In this document: one piece after another, positions 55,084-63,518 of the stretch
How positions within the stretch are numbered: the stretch's first letter is position 1
How the letters are laid out: every line of letters starts with the position of its first letter
Assembly: GCA_963725505.1 (NCBI GenBank)
Contig: CAVRYN010000006.1
Coordinates: 1-64,000, forward strand
Reading direction: 5' to 3'
DNA: 64,000 nucleotides
Source of the DNA: Udaeobacter sp963725505
GTDB lineage: Bacteria; Verrucomicrobiota; Verrucomicrobiia; Chthoniobacterales; UBA10450
Position numbers and translations under genes: made by a program
The notes under the pieces: model-generated
The model's input: the letters and a program-made list of their open reading frames with translations, nothing else
Told to the model about the DNA's origin: nothing
Databases searched by the model: none

Positions 55084-56979
55084 TTAATACGCTGCCACTG
55101 CTGCAGGAGTGTCCGTTTTTGCCAGCCGTTCGAGCAGAAGGCGAGCGCTATCTTCGGGGACCGCGAAACGCAATTCCACATTCGAGCTGCCCTCTCTTTG
55201 GACTTCCACCGGCTGGGAGTAGAGCAACAGTTGCGAGTCCGGCAAACGCAGCCATTGCTGCGGATTGTCGTGCAAATTTCGGGCAAGATCAGCCGCGTTT
55301 GTTGTTGGATTCACTTTTATGAGCACTCTGGCTTTTACCGGATTTTGCAGGTTCACTGCAAGGCCGAGCAATTGTGAAGCGTTAAGCAGTTCAGACGTAA
55401 AAATGGGATGGAAAACACGTGAGAGGTCGGGTGGGTTGCGGGAAATAATTCGCAGCGCGCTGTCACGATCGAGAGCCTGGAAACGATCGAATAGTTGACC
55501 GGTTATTTTCAGATCCGGTTTCATTCCGAGGCGCACGAGCACCAGTTCATCTACTTCACCGGGCGCGCCGACGGCCAGGGTCGCCGGTCCCACGCGGGCG
55601 ACGGCGAAATCAGGCCTGCCCGCCGTAGCCTCGGCGGAGGCGGGCCGGCGTTCCCAAACCGGCAAGGGGCTAATGGGTCGTTTTTGGAAACTCTTATCGT
55701 CGCTGATCGCACGAATGACTTTGGGAAGGCTACGGCGGGCTTCAACAAGGTTGAACTCTCGAGTCTCTCCGGTTTCATTCGTGGTCAGCGCACGGGTGAT
55801 GCGCACTGCATCGCGGGATAGCGTCAATCCTGGAACCGATGCGGCTGCGCCGATTAATGCCGGCAAAAGCTTTGGCTGGTCGTTGGGCCAGCGTTTGGCG
55901 AGGTTGGCACGCTCAAACTGGTCGGCATTAATCGACATGATGGTATCGGTTTCTTGCGGCAGCCATTCACGTCCCCGCGGAGATTGAAAAACAACCAGCA
56001 GCGTGAGCGCGAGCAGGACGAGCACCGAGAAGACGCTAAAGTAAAACTTCCGTAGCTCTTGTTTGTCGATTTGGCTGGAGAGCGTGCTCAGCTCTGCGCG
56101 GTGTTGCAAAAGTTGATCCACCGCCTCCCGGCGGCGATGTGCCTGGGCCAGCAAGTGCGGCGCGTTTGGAGGTGCAACGCCCTTCGCGGCAAGATGCCGG
56201 CCAATGCTCAAATAGGCGGGATTTTTTCGCTCTTCGACCGTCTGGTGGTGTGTCCGTGCGTCGCGCGCTGCTTCTTGTTGTGCGCGAACATTATCATTCA
56301 ATTTTCGATCGCGCGTTTCGAATTCGCTTCGCGTTCGCGCTATATTTTTTTCTACCGTAGAAAGCTCCGCCTCGGCCGCGTTCAGCTTCTCCTTGGCCAG
56401 ACGCACTGCCTCCGCGCTGCCCAAGCGCGCCCGGACAAGTTCTGCACGCTTTTCCGGAAGGCGCGCTCGCCGCGCGGTGATATCGGCGGATCGTGCTTCC
56501 AAGTCAGCTGGCGCTGGATCGAGCGCATGCAGATCGGAGAGCTGTTTCAAGAGATCGCGATCCGCAGCTTCGCTCTCCTGAATGCGGCGTTCCACGCCGG
56601 CAAGCTCGCGCTCGCACACCTCGAGATTATGCTTCGCTTGATTGCGCTGTTGGAGGAGCGGCTTCTCCTCCGATTCCAACCTTGCAATTGCTTCAGATTG
56701 TTCGCGGGCATTTTGCTGCCGTTCTTCTTCGATTTTTTTTATTCCTTCTTCGATCCGCGCGATTCGAAGTGCGACTTCTTTTTGTTCTTGCTCAAGCTTC
56801 TTAAGCGCCACGATCTCGTTGCGTAATTCTGGAAAATTGGCCGCTTGCGCAGTGCCTTCGCGTCCGAGGTTGATTTCACTTTTTTGGAGAAGGCGCTTCT
56901 CGTGGCGAAGCGCGATGCGCGTTCGCTGGCGCCTGATCTTCAACCCGATCTCGCGAAGGCCTGTGCGGATGAAACTCAC
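55084..56979 (-). CDS. Coiled-coil, single-helix membrane protein of unknown function (631 aa)
   Basis: Residues about 40-310 form a long, Glu/Arg/Ala-rich coiled coil (VALRIARIEEGIKKIEEERQ, LNAAEAELSTVEKNIARTRS). One membrane helix follows (FYFSVFSVLVLLALTLLVVF, about 313-332), then a 300-residue domain with SINADQFERANLAKRWPNDQ and LRIISRNPPDLSRVFHP. No signal peptide, so the coiled coil is cytosolic and the C-terminal domain periplasmic. A palindromic repeat is inserted in frame at 55613-55649 (residues RRPASAEATAGRPD). No family recognised. First gene of a run with vanX and the four-helix protein. Confidence 0.75.
   Translation of the reverse strand: MSFIRTGLREIGLKIRRQRTRIALRHEKRLLQKSEINLGREGTAQAANFPELRNEIVALKKLEQEQKEVALRIARIEEGIKKIEEERQQNAREQSEAIARLESEEKPLLQQRNQAKHNLEVCERELAGVERRIQESEAADRDLLKQLSDLHALDPAPADLEARSADITARRARLPEKRAELVRARLGSAEAVRLAKEKLNAAEAELSTVEKNIARTRSEFETRDRKLNDNVRAQQEAARDARTHHQTVEERKNPAYLSIGRHLAAKGVAPPNAPHLLAQAHRRREAVDQLLQHRAELSTLSSQIDKQELRKFYFSVFSVLVLLALTLLVVFQSPRGREWLPQETDTIMSINADQFERANLAKRWPNDQPKLLPALIGAAASVPGLTLSRDAVRITRALTTNETGETREFNLVEARRSLPKVIRAISDDKSFQKRPISPLPVWERRPASAEATAGRPDFAVARVGPATLAVGAPGEVDELVLVRLGMKPDLKITGQLFDRFQALDRDSALRIISRNPPDLSRVFHPIFTSELLNASQLLGLAVNLQNPVKARVLIKVNPTTNAADLARNLHDNPQQWLRLPDSQLLLYSQPVEVQREGSSNVELRFAVPEDSARLLLERLAKTDTPAAVAAY
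55613..55649. repeat. Palindromic repeat inserted in frame in the coiled-coil gene
   Basis: GCCCGCCGTAGCCTcGGCGGAGGCGGGC-type hairpin. It encodes the low-complexity stretch ASAEATAGRP. The related element at 62377-62406 shares the CCGCCGTAGCCT core, and a half-copy lies at 40351-40368. Confidence 0.65.
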
Positions 56980-57044
56980 GGGTTAACGCTATACGAATGC
57001 GGGCTTTGAAAAAGAAGTTTTCGGTCGCCGCAAGCCATCAGGCC

Positions 57045-57084
57045 CATCCGCCCCATCAGTCCCATGGGTCCAATGGGACGGATG
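57045..57084. terminator. Hairpin after acs
   Basis: CATCCG cccc ATCAG TCCCAT gggtcca ATGGGA CGGATG forms nested stems between the acs stop and the coiled-coil gene start. No long T-run follows, so it may be a repeat element that also ends transcription. Confidence 0.45.
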
Positions 57085-57097
57085 CGACATATGGAAC

Positions 57098-59045
57098 TTA
57101 TTCTTCCGGCTCCGCCAGTTTGGCCAGCACACTAAAATCCTCCAGTGTAGTGGTGTCGCCGGTGACTTTTGCGCCGCCTGCGATCTCTTTGAGCAGTCGC
57201 CGCATGATTTTGCCGCTGCGCGTTTTTGGGAGCGCTTCGGCGAAGCGCACTTCATCTGGTTTCGCGATGGCGCCAATATGCACGCCTACGTGATCGCGTA
57301 ATTCCTTCTTTAGTTCGCGACTGGCATCAACTCCTGTTTTCAGTGTCACAAATGCAACAACGCCCTGGCCCTTTAATTCATCCGCCCTGCCAACCACCGC
57401 AGCTTCAGCCACGCGCGGATGGCTCACCAGCGCGCTTTCTATTTCCGATGTGCCAAGTCTGTGGCCGGCCACATTCAGAACGTCATCAATCCGGCCAACG
57501 ATCCAGAAATAGCCGTCCTCATCGCGACGCGCCCCGTCGCCGGTGAGGTAATTTCCCGGGAACTCGCTCCAATATTGTTTCTTATAGCGCTCCTTGTCGC
57601 CGTAAATCGTGCGCAGCATTGCAGGCCACGGGCGACGAATGATGAGTTTGCCGCCAATATTCGCCCCGACTTCGTTTCCTTTTTCATCCACAACTATCGG
57701 ATCAACACCGAACCACGGGAGCGTCGCGCTGCCGGGCTTTGTCGGAATCGCGCCTGGCAACGGCGTAATCAGAATCGTTCCAGTCTCAGTTTGCCACCAC
57801 GTATCGACAATCGGACAACGCCCGCCGCCGATATTTTTGTGATACCACATCCATGCCTCCGGATTAATCGGTTCGCCGACTGTGCCGAGCAGGCGAAGCG
57901 ACGAAAGATCATGTTTCGCCACCCAATGCTCGCCCCAGCGAATAAATGCGCGAATCGCCGTCGGGGCAGTGTAAAGAATGTTGACCCGATATTCTTCGAT
58001 AATTTTCCAGAACCGATCTGGCTCCGGCCAGTTCGGTGCGCCCTCGTACATGACCACTGTGGCCCCATTCGCCAGCGGACCATAGACGATATAGCTGTGA
58101 CCGGTGACCCAGCCCACATCAGCCGTGCACCAAAAGATGTCTTCATCGCGAATATCGAAGACGTATTTCATGGTGGAGTAAACACCGACGAGATAACCAC
58201 CAGTGGTGTGCAAGATTCCCTTTGGCTTTCCAGTGGACCCGCTGGTGTAGAGAAGGTAAAGCGGATGCTCGCTATCGAGCGGAGCAGGTGGGCGGTTGGC
58301 ATTCACATACTCCAGTTCGCGGTGCCACCAAACATCGCGGCCTTCCTCCATGTGGATCTCGTTTCCGGCCCGGCGAAAAACGATTACGCGCCTGACAGAA
58401 GTGCCATCACGAAGTGCGTCATCGACATTCTTCTTCAACGGCACAATCCCGCCGCGGCGATAGGCGCCATCGGCGGTGATGACGCGCGATTGCGCCGCTG
58501 TCGATGATGCGATCACGAATGCTGTCAGCGCTAAATCCGCCGAAGACAACTGAGTGCACTACGCCGATCCGCGCGCAGGCCAACATGGCAATCGCGGCCT
58601 CGGGAATGTTCGGGAGATAAATGATCACCCGATCGCCCTTTTTGATGTTGTTCCGTCTCAGCACATTCGCGAAGCGGCAAACTTCGTGATGCAGCTGCTG
58701 GTAGGTGAGCGTACGTTTGTCGCCCGGTTCGCCTTCCCAGATAATTGCCGCCTTGTTTCGGCGCGGCCCGCTCAGATGCCGATCGAGACAATTTTCCGAG
58801 ATGTTGAGTTTCCCGCCGACGAACCACTTCGCGAAGGGCGCTTTCCATTCGAGGACTTTTTTCCACGGCGCGCGCCAGACCAGCTCACTCGCTTCGCGCG
58901 CCCAGAATTTTGCCGGCTGCCGGATCGATTCCCGGTACATCCGCCGATATTGACCGAGACTTTTGATTCGCGCGTTTTTCGCGAAGTCCCTTGATGGTTT
59001 GAAAACACGCTTCTCGACCAGGTGCGACTCAATGTTGTTCTGCAT
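57098..59045 (-). CDS. acs: Acetyl-coenzyme A synthetase, one frameshift
   Basis: Activates acetate to acetyl-CoA through acetyl-AMP. Family landmarks: YRRMYRESIRQPAKFWAREA, LSGPRRNKAAIIWEGEPGDK, VVFGGFSADSIRDRI, ITADGAYRRGGIVPLKKNVD, the P-loop LYTSGSTGKPKGILHTTGGY, VADTWWQTETG-like (here VDTWWQTETGTI), YLTGDGARRDEDGYFWIVGR and the acetylation lysine in KTRSGKIMRRLL. An extra G near 58497 shifts the frame (1948 bases is 649 codons plus one); 649 residues is the normal length. It may reclaim acetate made by xfp-ackA. Confidence 0.94.
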
Positions 59046-59132
59046 GAGCAGTCCCTAATTAGCCGAAGAAAGTTTTTGGGCAAGCGTGCGGTGCTTCTAG
59101 CACCTAATTTGCTCACGCACACCACCCGGGGT

Positions 59133-59239
59133 GTCATCCTGAGCGAAGCGAAGGACCTCTCCTACGAAGAGTGGATCACACAGCGGATGGAGAATGTTCC
59201 ATTACCCTTTGCGAGTCCCTCGCTACGCTCGGGATGACA
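59133..59239. repeat. Miniature inverted-repeat element, copy 4
   Basis: GTCATCCTGAGCGAAGCGAA at the left, TCGCTACGCTCGGGATGACA at the right. It lies between the divergent acs and tadA genes, so their promoters sit beside or within it. Confidence 0.7.
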
Positions 59240-59381
59240 GCAAGAAAAGATCGACATCATGCTCTCCGCTGAAACGCATGACTTGCCTGAGGCTTATGGC
59301 CGGTCACCGACCGCGATGAGACCCCAGCCAAACAAACTATTACAATTGGACGGCCCACAGGGCCGTGGCTACAACTGGGCA

Positions 59382-59879
59382 ATGTTCGAACCACCAAACG
59401 ACCAGTATTTCATGCGCGAAGCATTGCGGCAGGCGCAAAAAGCCCGCGAAGCCGGCGAAGTCCCGGTTGGCGCGGTTGTTGTCCTTGCAGGAAAAATTAT
59501 TGGCCGCGCCCATAATCAGGTGGAATTGCTCAAGGACGCCACCGCGCACGCGGAAATGCTGGCATTAACACAGGCTGAGGCAGCAGTGGGCGATTGGCGG
59601 CTGACCGAATGCGACCTCTACGTGACGAAGGAGCCATGCGCGATGTGTGCGGGCGCGGTGGTCCATACACGAATTCGACGCGTGATTTTCGGTTGCACAG
59701 ATCCGGCTGCCGGCGCCGCCGGAAGCGTGATCAATCTTGTGCAAATGCCAGCCTTAAATCACCGGTGCGAAATTGCCTCTGGCGTTTTGCAAGATGAATG
59801 CGCGGCAATTTTGCAGGATTTCTTTCGTAAACGCCGCGACAAGCAAACCGAAAATCGAAAATCGGAAATTGGAAATTAA
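59382..59879 (+). CDS. tadA: tRNA-specific adenosine deaminase
   Basis: Deaminates A34 to inosine in tRNA-Arg(ACG). 165 residues; zinc ligands and catalytic Glu in DATAHAEMLALTQ (HAE) and KEPCAMCAGAVV (PCxxC), with FGCTDPAAGAAGSVINL after it. The start at 59382 is chosen because DQYFMREALRQAQKA is the usual N-terminus; an open frame continues upstream to 59259 without homology. The C-terminal residues KQTENRKSEIGN come from a GAAAATCGAAAATCGGAAATT repeat, so the tail is probably not functional. Confidence 0.94.
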   Translation: MFEPPNDQYFMREALRQAQKAREAGEVPVGAVVVLAGKIIGRAHNQVELLKDATAHAEMLALTQAEAAVGDWRLTECDLYVTKEPCAMCAGAVVHTRIRRVIFGCTDPAAGAAGSVINLVQMPALNHRCEIASGVLQDECAAILQDFFRKRRDKQTENRKSEIGN

Positions 59880-59886
59880 GTGGCTT

Positions 59887-60144
59887 GTGGTCCAAGTCCC
59901 CTCGAAAGATTTCGACGAATCCTCACTCCGAAAGCGCTTAGATGAGAAGATGCCAGGGCTCGAAATTGAATTTCGCCCGAACCCGTCCTGCAACTTTCCT
60001 ACTCTCATACAAGCGGACGTGCCCAAGAACCACATGATCGCTGGCGCTGCCGAGCAAGATCCCGATTCAAAGGAATGGAGGCCTACGGCAGGACGAATCA
60101 CTTTACTTATGGCGGAAGATGTTCTCACCACGCAAGGCATCTGA
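59887..60144 (+). CDS. Small hypothetical protein after tadA
   Basis: About 85 residues (VVQVPSKDFDESSLRKRLDE, GLEIEFRPNPSCNFPTLIQA), soluble and acidic, no known family. The start is uncertain: the GTG at 59887 is the first start after the tadA stop, with no clear ribosome site, but the frame is open back to 59773 inside tadA. Could be a real gene or a chance ORF. Confidence 0.35.
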   Translation: MVQVPSKDFDESSLRKRLDEKMPGLEIEFRPNPSCNFPTLIQADVPKNHMIAGAAEQDPDSKEWRPTAGRITLLMAEDVLTTQGI

Positions 60145-60244
60145 CCAATCGCTTCCAGTGAGCCGCCTTGGCCCGGCGTGGCATGCCCAGTTCACAACAC
60201 CTTCACGAAGTTCGCCCGCGGAAAGATCATCGCAGCGCTGATCT

Positions 60245-60353
60245 AATCTCCGATACGCTGCCATTCGGTCGCCTGTGGTACATGAAGCCGGGCAACGCAA
60301 TCGACTACGCAAAGTTTCGTAGCCGATCACATGATGCGCCGGTCAGTATTTGA
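60245..60353 (+). repeat. Decayed copy 1 of a small repeated peptide module
   Basis: Encodes DTLPFGRLWYMKPGNAIDYA and then KFRSRSHDAPVSI before a stop. It matches the modules at 60582-60717 and 63283-63408, which end in VIRVYDDAGNVI..., but here the C-terminal half is lost. Confidence 0.6.
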
Positions 60354-60441
60354 TACCAAACCGCATCCAGTGAATATATTGCCGCAATCGATGAAACGCT
60401 TGTTTCACTGAAAGGATTTTGCTGATGATTTTTGTTTTCAT
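60343..60441 (-). pseudogene. Truncated start of a second surface-protein gene
   Basis: A 32-residue ORF whose first residues MKTKIISKILSV resemble the start of the surface protein at 60809-62326 (MKTRLKIFTTILSV). The upstream 70 bases (60442-60515) also match 62327-62430, including AGGAAA before the ATG and GAACTCATTTCYGG further up. After residue 12 the reading is unrelated, so only the 5' end was copied or survived. Confidence 0.6.
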
Positions 60442-60581
60442 CTTATTTAGTTTCCTTTCATTGTTTTGGCCTTCTTTGACCTCTCGTCATTGAGAACTCA
60501 TTTCTGGCCTTTACCCTTTCCTTCGGAAAATTTTGGCGGGCATGGCAAAAAAGTTTGCGGGAGACCGGGGACTCGCCTGAG

Positions 60582-60717
60582 CCGAATGCCATCGCGAACG
60601 CAATCGGGTACGCAAAAGCATCGCAGCCGTTCACATGATGCCGTGATTCGCGTTTAAGATGACGCTGGTAACGTGATCGAAGCGCACGAGCACGCGGGCG
60701 ATTTCAAAGAGTGGTAA
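60582..60717 (+). repeat. Decayed copy 2 of the small repeated peptide module
   Basis: Encodes NAIGYAK, then (after a one-base shift) RSHDAVIRV, an in-frame stop where copy 3 has Tyr, then DDAGNVIEAHEHAGDFKEW and a stop. The downstream part is fuller than copy 1. Confidence 0.6.
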
Positions 60718-60808
60718 GCGTTAACGCGCATGAAACAAAAAGCCGCCATGCGGTGAAGCGTGACGGCTGATTGCAAGTTGCTGCTGTTTGCTTGGGGATC
60801 CCGCAGTT

Positions 60809-62326
60809 TTACTGGTTGCTGCTCACTATTTGCGGCGCGGGTTTGCTCACTTCAAGTCCGCCACGGGACGGACTCGCTGTGGCGAGCTGGGCACTCACTT
60901 TTTGGATTTGGGTGGCCTGCTCCTTGAGCTGGGCTGTGAAAGTCTCTGCCTGCTCTCTGAGTTGGGCTGTGAGAGTCTCTATTTGTTTCTGTTGCTGCGC
61001 GACCGTTGCTTCCAACTTCTCAACTTTGCCAACTTTGCCATTGGGCATGGCGGGGCGCTGGGGAGGCGCGCCGGGTGCGCTACGACGCCCAGGCGCGCTA
61101 CGAGGCGCAGCAGGTGCGCTACCACCCTGGTTCGGGCCAAAATCCCAGCCAAGGTGGTCGTCGGCACGGTCCAGAGTAACTACAACAACGCTGCCGCCGA
61201 CAGGCTGGAAGTTGTTGAAGATACCACCGATGTAGCACTCTAAGGACCCGGACCCGTTCCCGTTCGAGAGGTCGCCGATGCGGACCGTATTGCTTTCGTC
61301 GGCGGCGAGGAAACCAACGAAGTCGCCGATGTAAGTGTTATTGAAGCCAGTGATCACGTTTTGTCCTGTAGAATCGCCAACGGCGGTGTTATCACTGCCA
61401 TCAACGTTATTGAAAAGTGCCACAGCGCCAACTGCCGTGTTGTTATTGCCCAAACCGAGTGCATCCGAGTCATTATTGAAGAGCGTGTAATAACCAATGG
61501 CGGTGTTTGCAACGCCGTTAACATTGAAGAAAAGCGCGAGGTTGCCAAAAGCGTTGTTGCTGTATCCGTCAACGTTACTAGTGAGCGCATTGGCGCCGAC
61601 AGCATTGTTGTACCAGCCAAATGGGAAGCCGTCTGCCAAGGAGCCATTAAACAAGAGCGCGTCATAACCCACGGCCGTGTTGCCGCCGGCGGTAAGATTA
61701 TTATTGAGCGCAGCATAACCAACGGCGGTGTTTGGACTGCCATCAGTGTTAAACTCTAGCGCCTCGGAACCCACGGCGGTGTTATTACTGCCATCAGTAT
61801 TGAACGCAAGCGCGGAATCGCCGAAAGCGCTGTTGTCAAATCCGTCGATGTTGGAGAAAAGCGCGTGATCGCCAAAAGCGTTGTTGCCGTTGGCTACACC
61901 GTGGCCGCTCGAGTCGTTATTATAGAGCGCAAAGGAGCCGACAGCATTGTTGTCTGAGGCGACGCTGTTGAAGACGAGCGCATTAGTTCCAACGGCCGTG
62001 TTGTCGTGGCCGCTGGTATTGAGCAACAATGCTCCAGTGCCAACAGCGGTATTGGAATCACCCGTGTTGAGGACCAGCGTTCCCGCGCCAACACCGGTGT
62101 TGTAGTTCCCGCCGCCGACTGAATAGAGCGAATACCAACCAACTCCTGTGTTTCCGGCGCCAGCGCCGAGGAGCGCGAGGGCGTTGCACCCTTCCGCCGT
62201 TGTGAACCCGGGATAGCACCCATCCGGCGCCGGAGCAACTTGGGGAGCTGCCTTTGTTTGTGGCAAGAACGCAAAGCTGGCGAGCACGGACAGGATCGTT
62301 GTGAATATTTTGAGGCGAGTTTTCAT
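60809..62326 (-). CDS. Surface protein with YadA-head-like repeats and C-terminal coiled coil
   Basis: 505 residues. Signal peptide (TTILSVLASFAFLPQTKAAP), then about 16-18 repeats of 14-25 residues with the core NTAVGxxAL or NNAFGxxAL from residue 45 to 340. This is the left-handed parallel beta-roll seen in YadA and related trimeric adhesin heads. Next come a Gly/Ser/Pro/Ala-rich linker (NQGGSAPAAPRSAPGRRSAP) and a coiled coil (VEKLEATVAQQQKQIETLTA, with QLREQAETFTAQLKEQ). No beta-barrel anchor domain is visible after it, so the means of surface attachment is unclear. Start at 62326 with AGGAAA upstream. Confidence 0.8.
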   Translation of the reverse strand: MKTRLKIFTTILSVLASFAFLPQTKAAPQVAPAPDGCYPGFTTAEGCNALALLGAGAGNTGVGWYSLYSVGGGNYNTGVGAGTLVLNTGDSNTAVGTGALLLNTSGHDNTAVGTNALVFNSVASDNNAVGSFALYNNDSSGHGVANGNNAFGDHALFSNIDGFDNSAFGDSALAFNTDGSNNTAVGSEALEFNTDGSPNTAVGYAALNNNLTAGGNTAVGYDALLFNGSLADGFPFGWYNNAVGANALTSNVDGYSNNAFGNLALFFNVNGVANTAIGYYTLFNNDSDALGLGNNNTAVGAVALFNNVDGSDNTAVGDSTGQNVITGFNNTYIGDFVGFLAADESNTVRIGDLSNGNGSGSLECYIGGIFNNFQPVGGSVVVVTLDRADDHLGWDFGPNQGGSAPAAPRSAPGRRSAPGAPPQRPAMPNGKVGKVEKLEATVAQQQKQIETLTAQLREQAETFTAQLKEQATQIQKVSAQLATASPSRGGLEVSKPAPQIVSSNQ

Positions 62327-62376
62327 TAGCTTAATTTTCCTTTTTTTATTGTTTTGGCCTTCTCTGATTTCCATTG

Positions 62377-62406
62377 GCCCGCCGTAGCCTTCGCGAAGGC
62401 GGCTCC
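62377..62406. repeat. Palindromic element inserted upstream of the surface-protein gene
   Basis: GGCCCGCCGTAGCCTtcgcgAAGGCGGCTCC-type hairpin. The paralogous upstream region at 60442-60515 has continuous sequence at this point, so the element inserted here after the duplication. Shares its core with 55613-55649. Confidence 0.65.
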
Positions 62407-62569
62407 CTGGAGAACTCATTTCCGGGCCGTTCATGGTGGATGTTCGTTTTGCCTGGCCCAAGCCCTGACCCCCAAAGCGTTTTGGCAAAAGTTCAGATGC
62501 TGTGTCAACAAGAAAAGCTAAAAGAGAGAACGCGCTGAAAGTTGCAACTTCCGCGCACGCCTGGCTCCC

Positions 62570-62750
62570 ATGAGCAAACAGGCGTCCCGATCATTTGTCG
62601 CAAGCGCGAATCGCCGATTCAAGTTCAACAAACGCCGGCAGCTTTTCATCCGCGCGCACGATGAAACGCTTCCCATCCTCGCGATGTGCGTCAACAATCC
62701 AGATTGTCTGCCCGTTGGAATCAAGCGGCTGAGACGTACCCCAAGCTCCA
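62570..62750 (+). other. Possible ORF fragment, weakly supported
   Basis: The plus strand stays open and reads FVASANRRFKFNKRRQLFIR and ETLPILAMCVNNPDCLPVGI. I recall similar short stretches scattered in soil Verrucomicrobia, but cannot confirm this here. It lies in the otherwise gene-free stretch between the surface-protein and cupin genes (62327-62850). Confidence 0.25.
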
Positions 62751-62850
62751 ACTGCGTTTGCTCGAGATTGTCAGCGATGATTTCCGAATACGTGATCCGC
62801 CACCTCAGCACGCTAACAAGTTGCAATCGACCCAACAGGAGGGCATCGTG

Positions 62851-63252
62851 ATGCCTATCCGATCTCTAATCATCTTCGCAATCAAAGTCGCGTTACCCGT
62901 CGGCCTCTTGGTGACGCCTGCATACGCGCAAGATCCGGCCGTCGTCAATTCTAAGACAATACGCGTCAGGTTCGAAAACGATCGTGTTCGCGTCCTCGAA
63001 GCTATCTTGCCACCCGGTATTAAAGAGCAGGTGCACTCGCACCCCGCCTACGTCATCTATGTTTTGGCAGGGGGTCGGTATCGCAACTACGCAGCAGATG
63101 GCAAGATCACAGAGGGCGCGTTCCAAACGGGCGACGTTATCTATCGCGACCCTTTGACCCATGCCGCGGAGAACATTGGCGATAAGCCTATGCATCTGAT
63201 CCTCGTGGAGCTCAAACGCGAGGCCGGCAGCGGCACGTCAGCTCACCCCTGA
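62851..63252 (+). CDS. Secreted cupin-domain protein
   Basis: 133 residues from the ATG at 62851, preceded by AGGAGGG. Signal peptide (MPIRSLIIFAIKVALPVGLL, cleaved after AYAQ). Single cupin fold: KEQVHSHPAYVIYVLAGG (metal His ligands), GDVIYRDPLTHAAENIGDKP (second motif His) and MHLILVELK. Likely a small periplasmic cupin of unknown substrate. A copy of the repeated peptide module begins in the same frame right after its stop. Confidence 0.82.
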   Translation: MPIRSLIIFAIKVALPVGLLVTPAYAQDPAVVNSKTIRVRFENDRVRVLEAILPPGIKEQVHSHPAYVIYVLAGGRYRNYAADGKITEGAFQTGDVIYRDPLTHAAENIGDKPMHLILVELKREAGSGTSAHP

Positions 63253-63282
63253 CAGCGCGAGACTCTCCCCACCAGCGCGCCA

Positions 63283-63408
63283 GTCGGCACTGCGATCGGC
63301 TACGCGAAGTTTTATAGCCGGTCACATCATGCTGTGATTCGCGTTTACGATGACGCTGGCAACGTGATCCAGACGCACGAGCAGACGGGCGAGTTCAAGG
63401 AGGCGTAA
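63283..63408 (+). repeat. Best-preserved copy 3 of the small repeated peptide module
   Basis: Encodes VGTAIGYAKFYSRSHHAVIR, then VYDDAGNVIQTHEQTGEFKE and a stop, in the same frame as the upstream cupin gene but after its TGA. No start codon of its own is evident. The VYDDAGNVI part recalls the YD-repeat core of RHS proteins, a weak resemblance. Confidence 0.65.
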
Positions 63409-63518
63409 AGTTTTTTGCTCGCGTCAGGTCGCACTTCCCGCTAAAATGAATTTCCATGACTCCGCTTTTATCGGGCGGTCACGAGAGGAGCCAAGCCGAT
63501 TAGACCCTGGCAACCCTT

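Noticed and set aside
62518..62835. Minus-strand ORF in the gap before the cupin gene
   Set aside because: No recognisable domain, no ribosome site, and the plus strand is at least as open.
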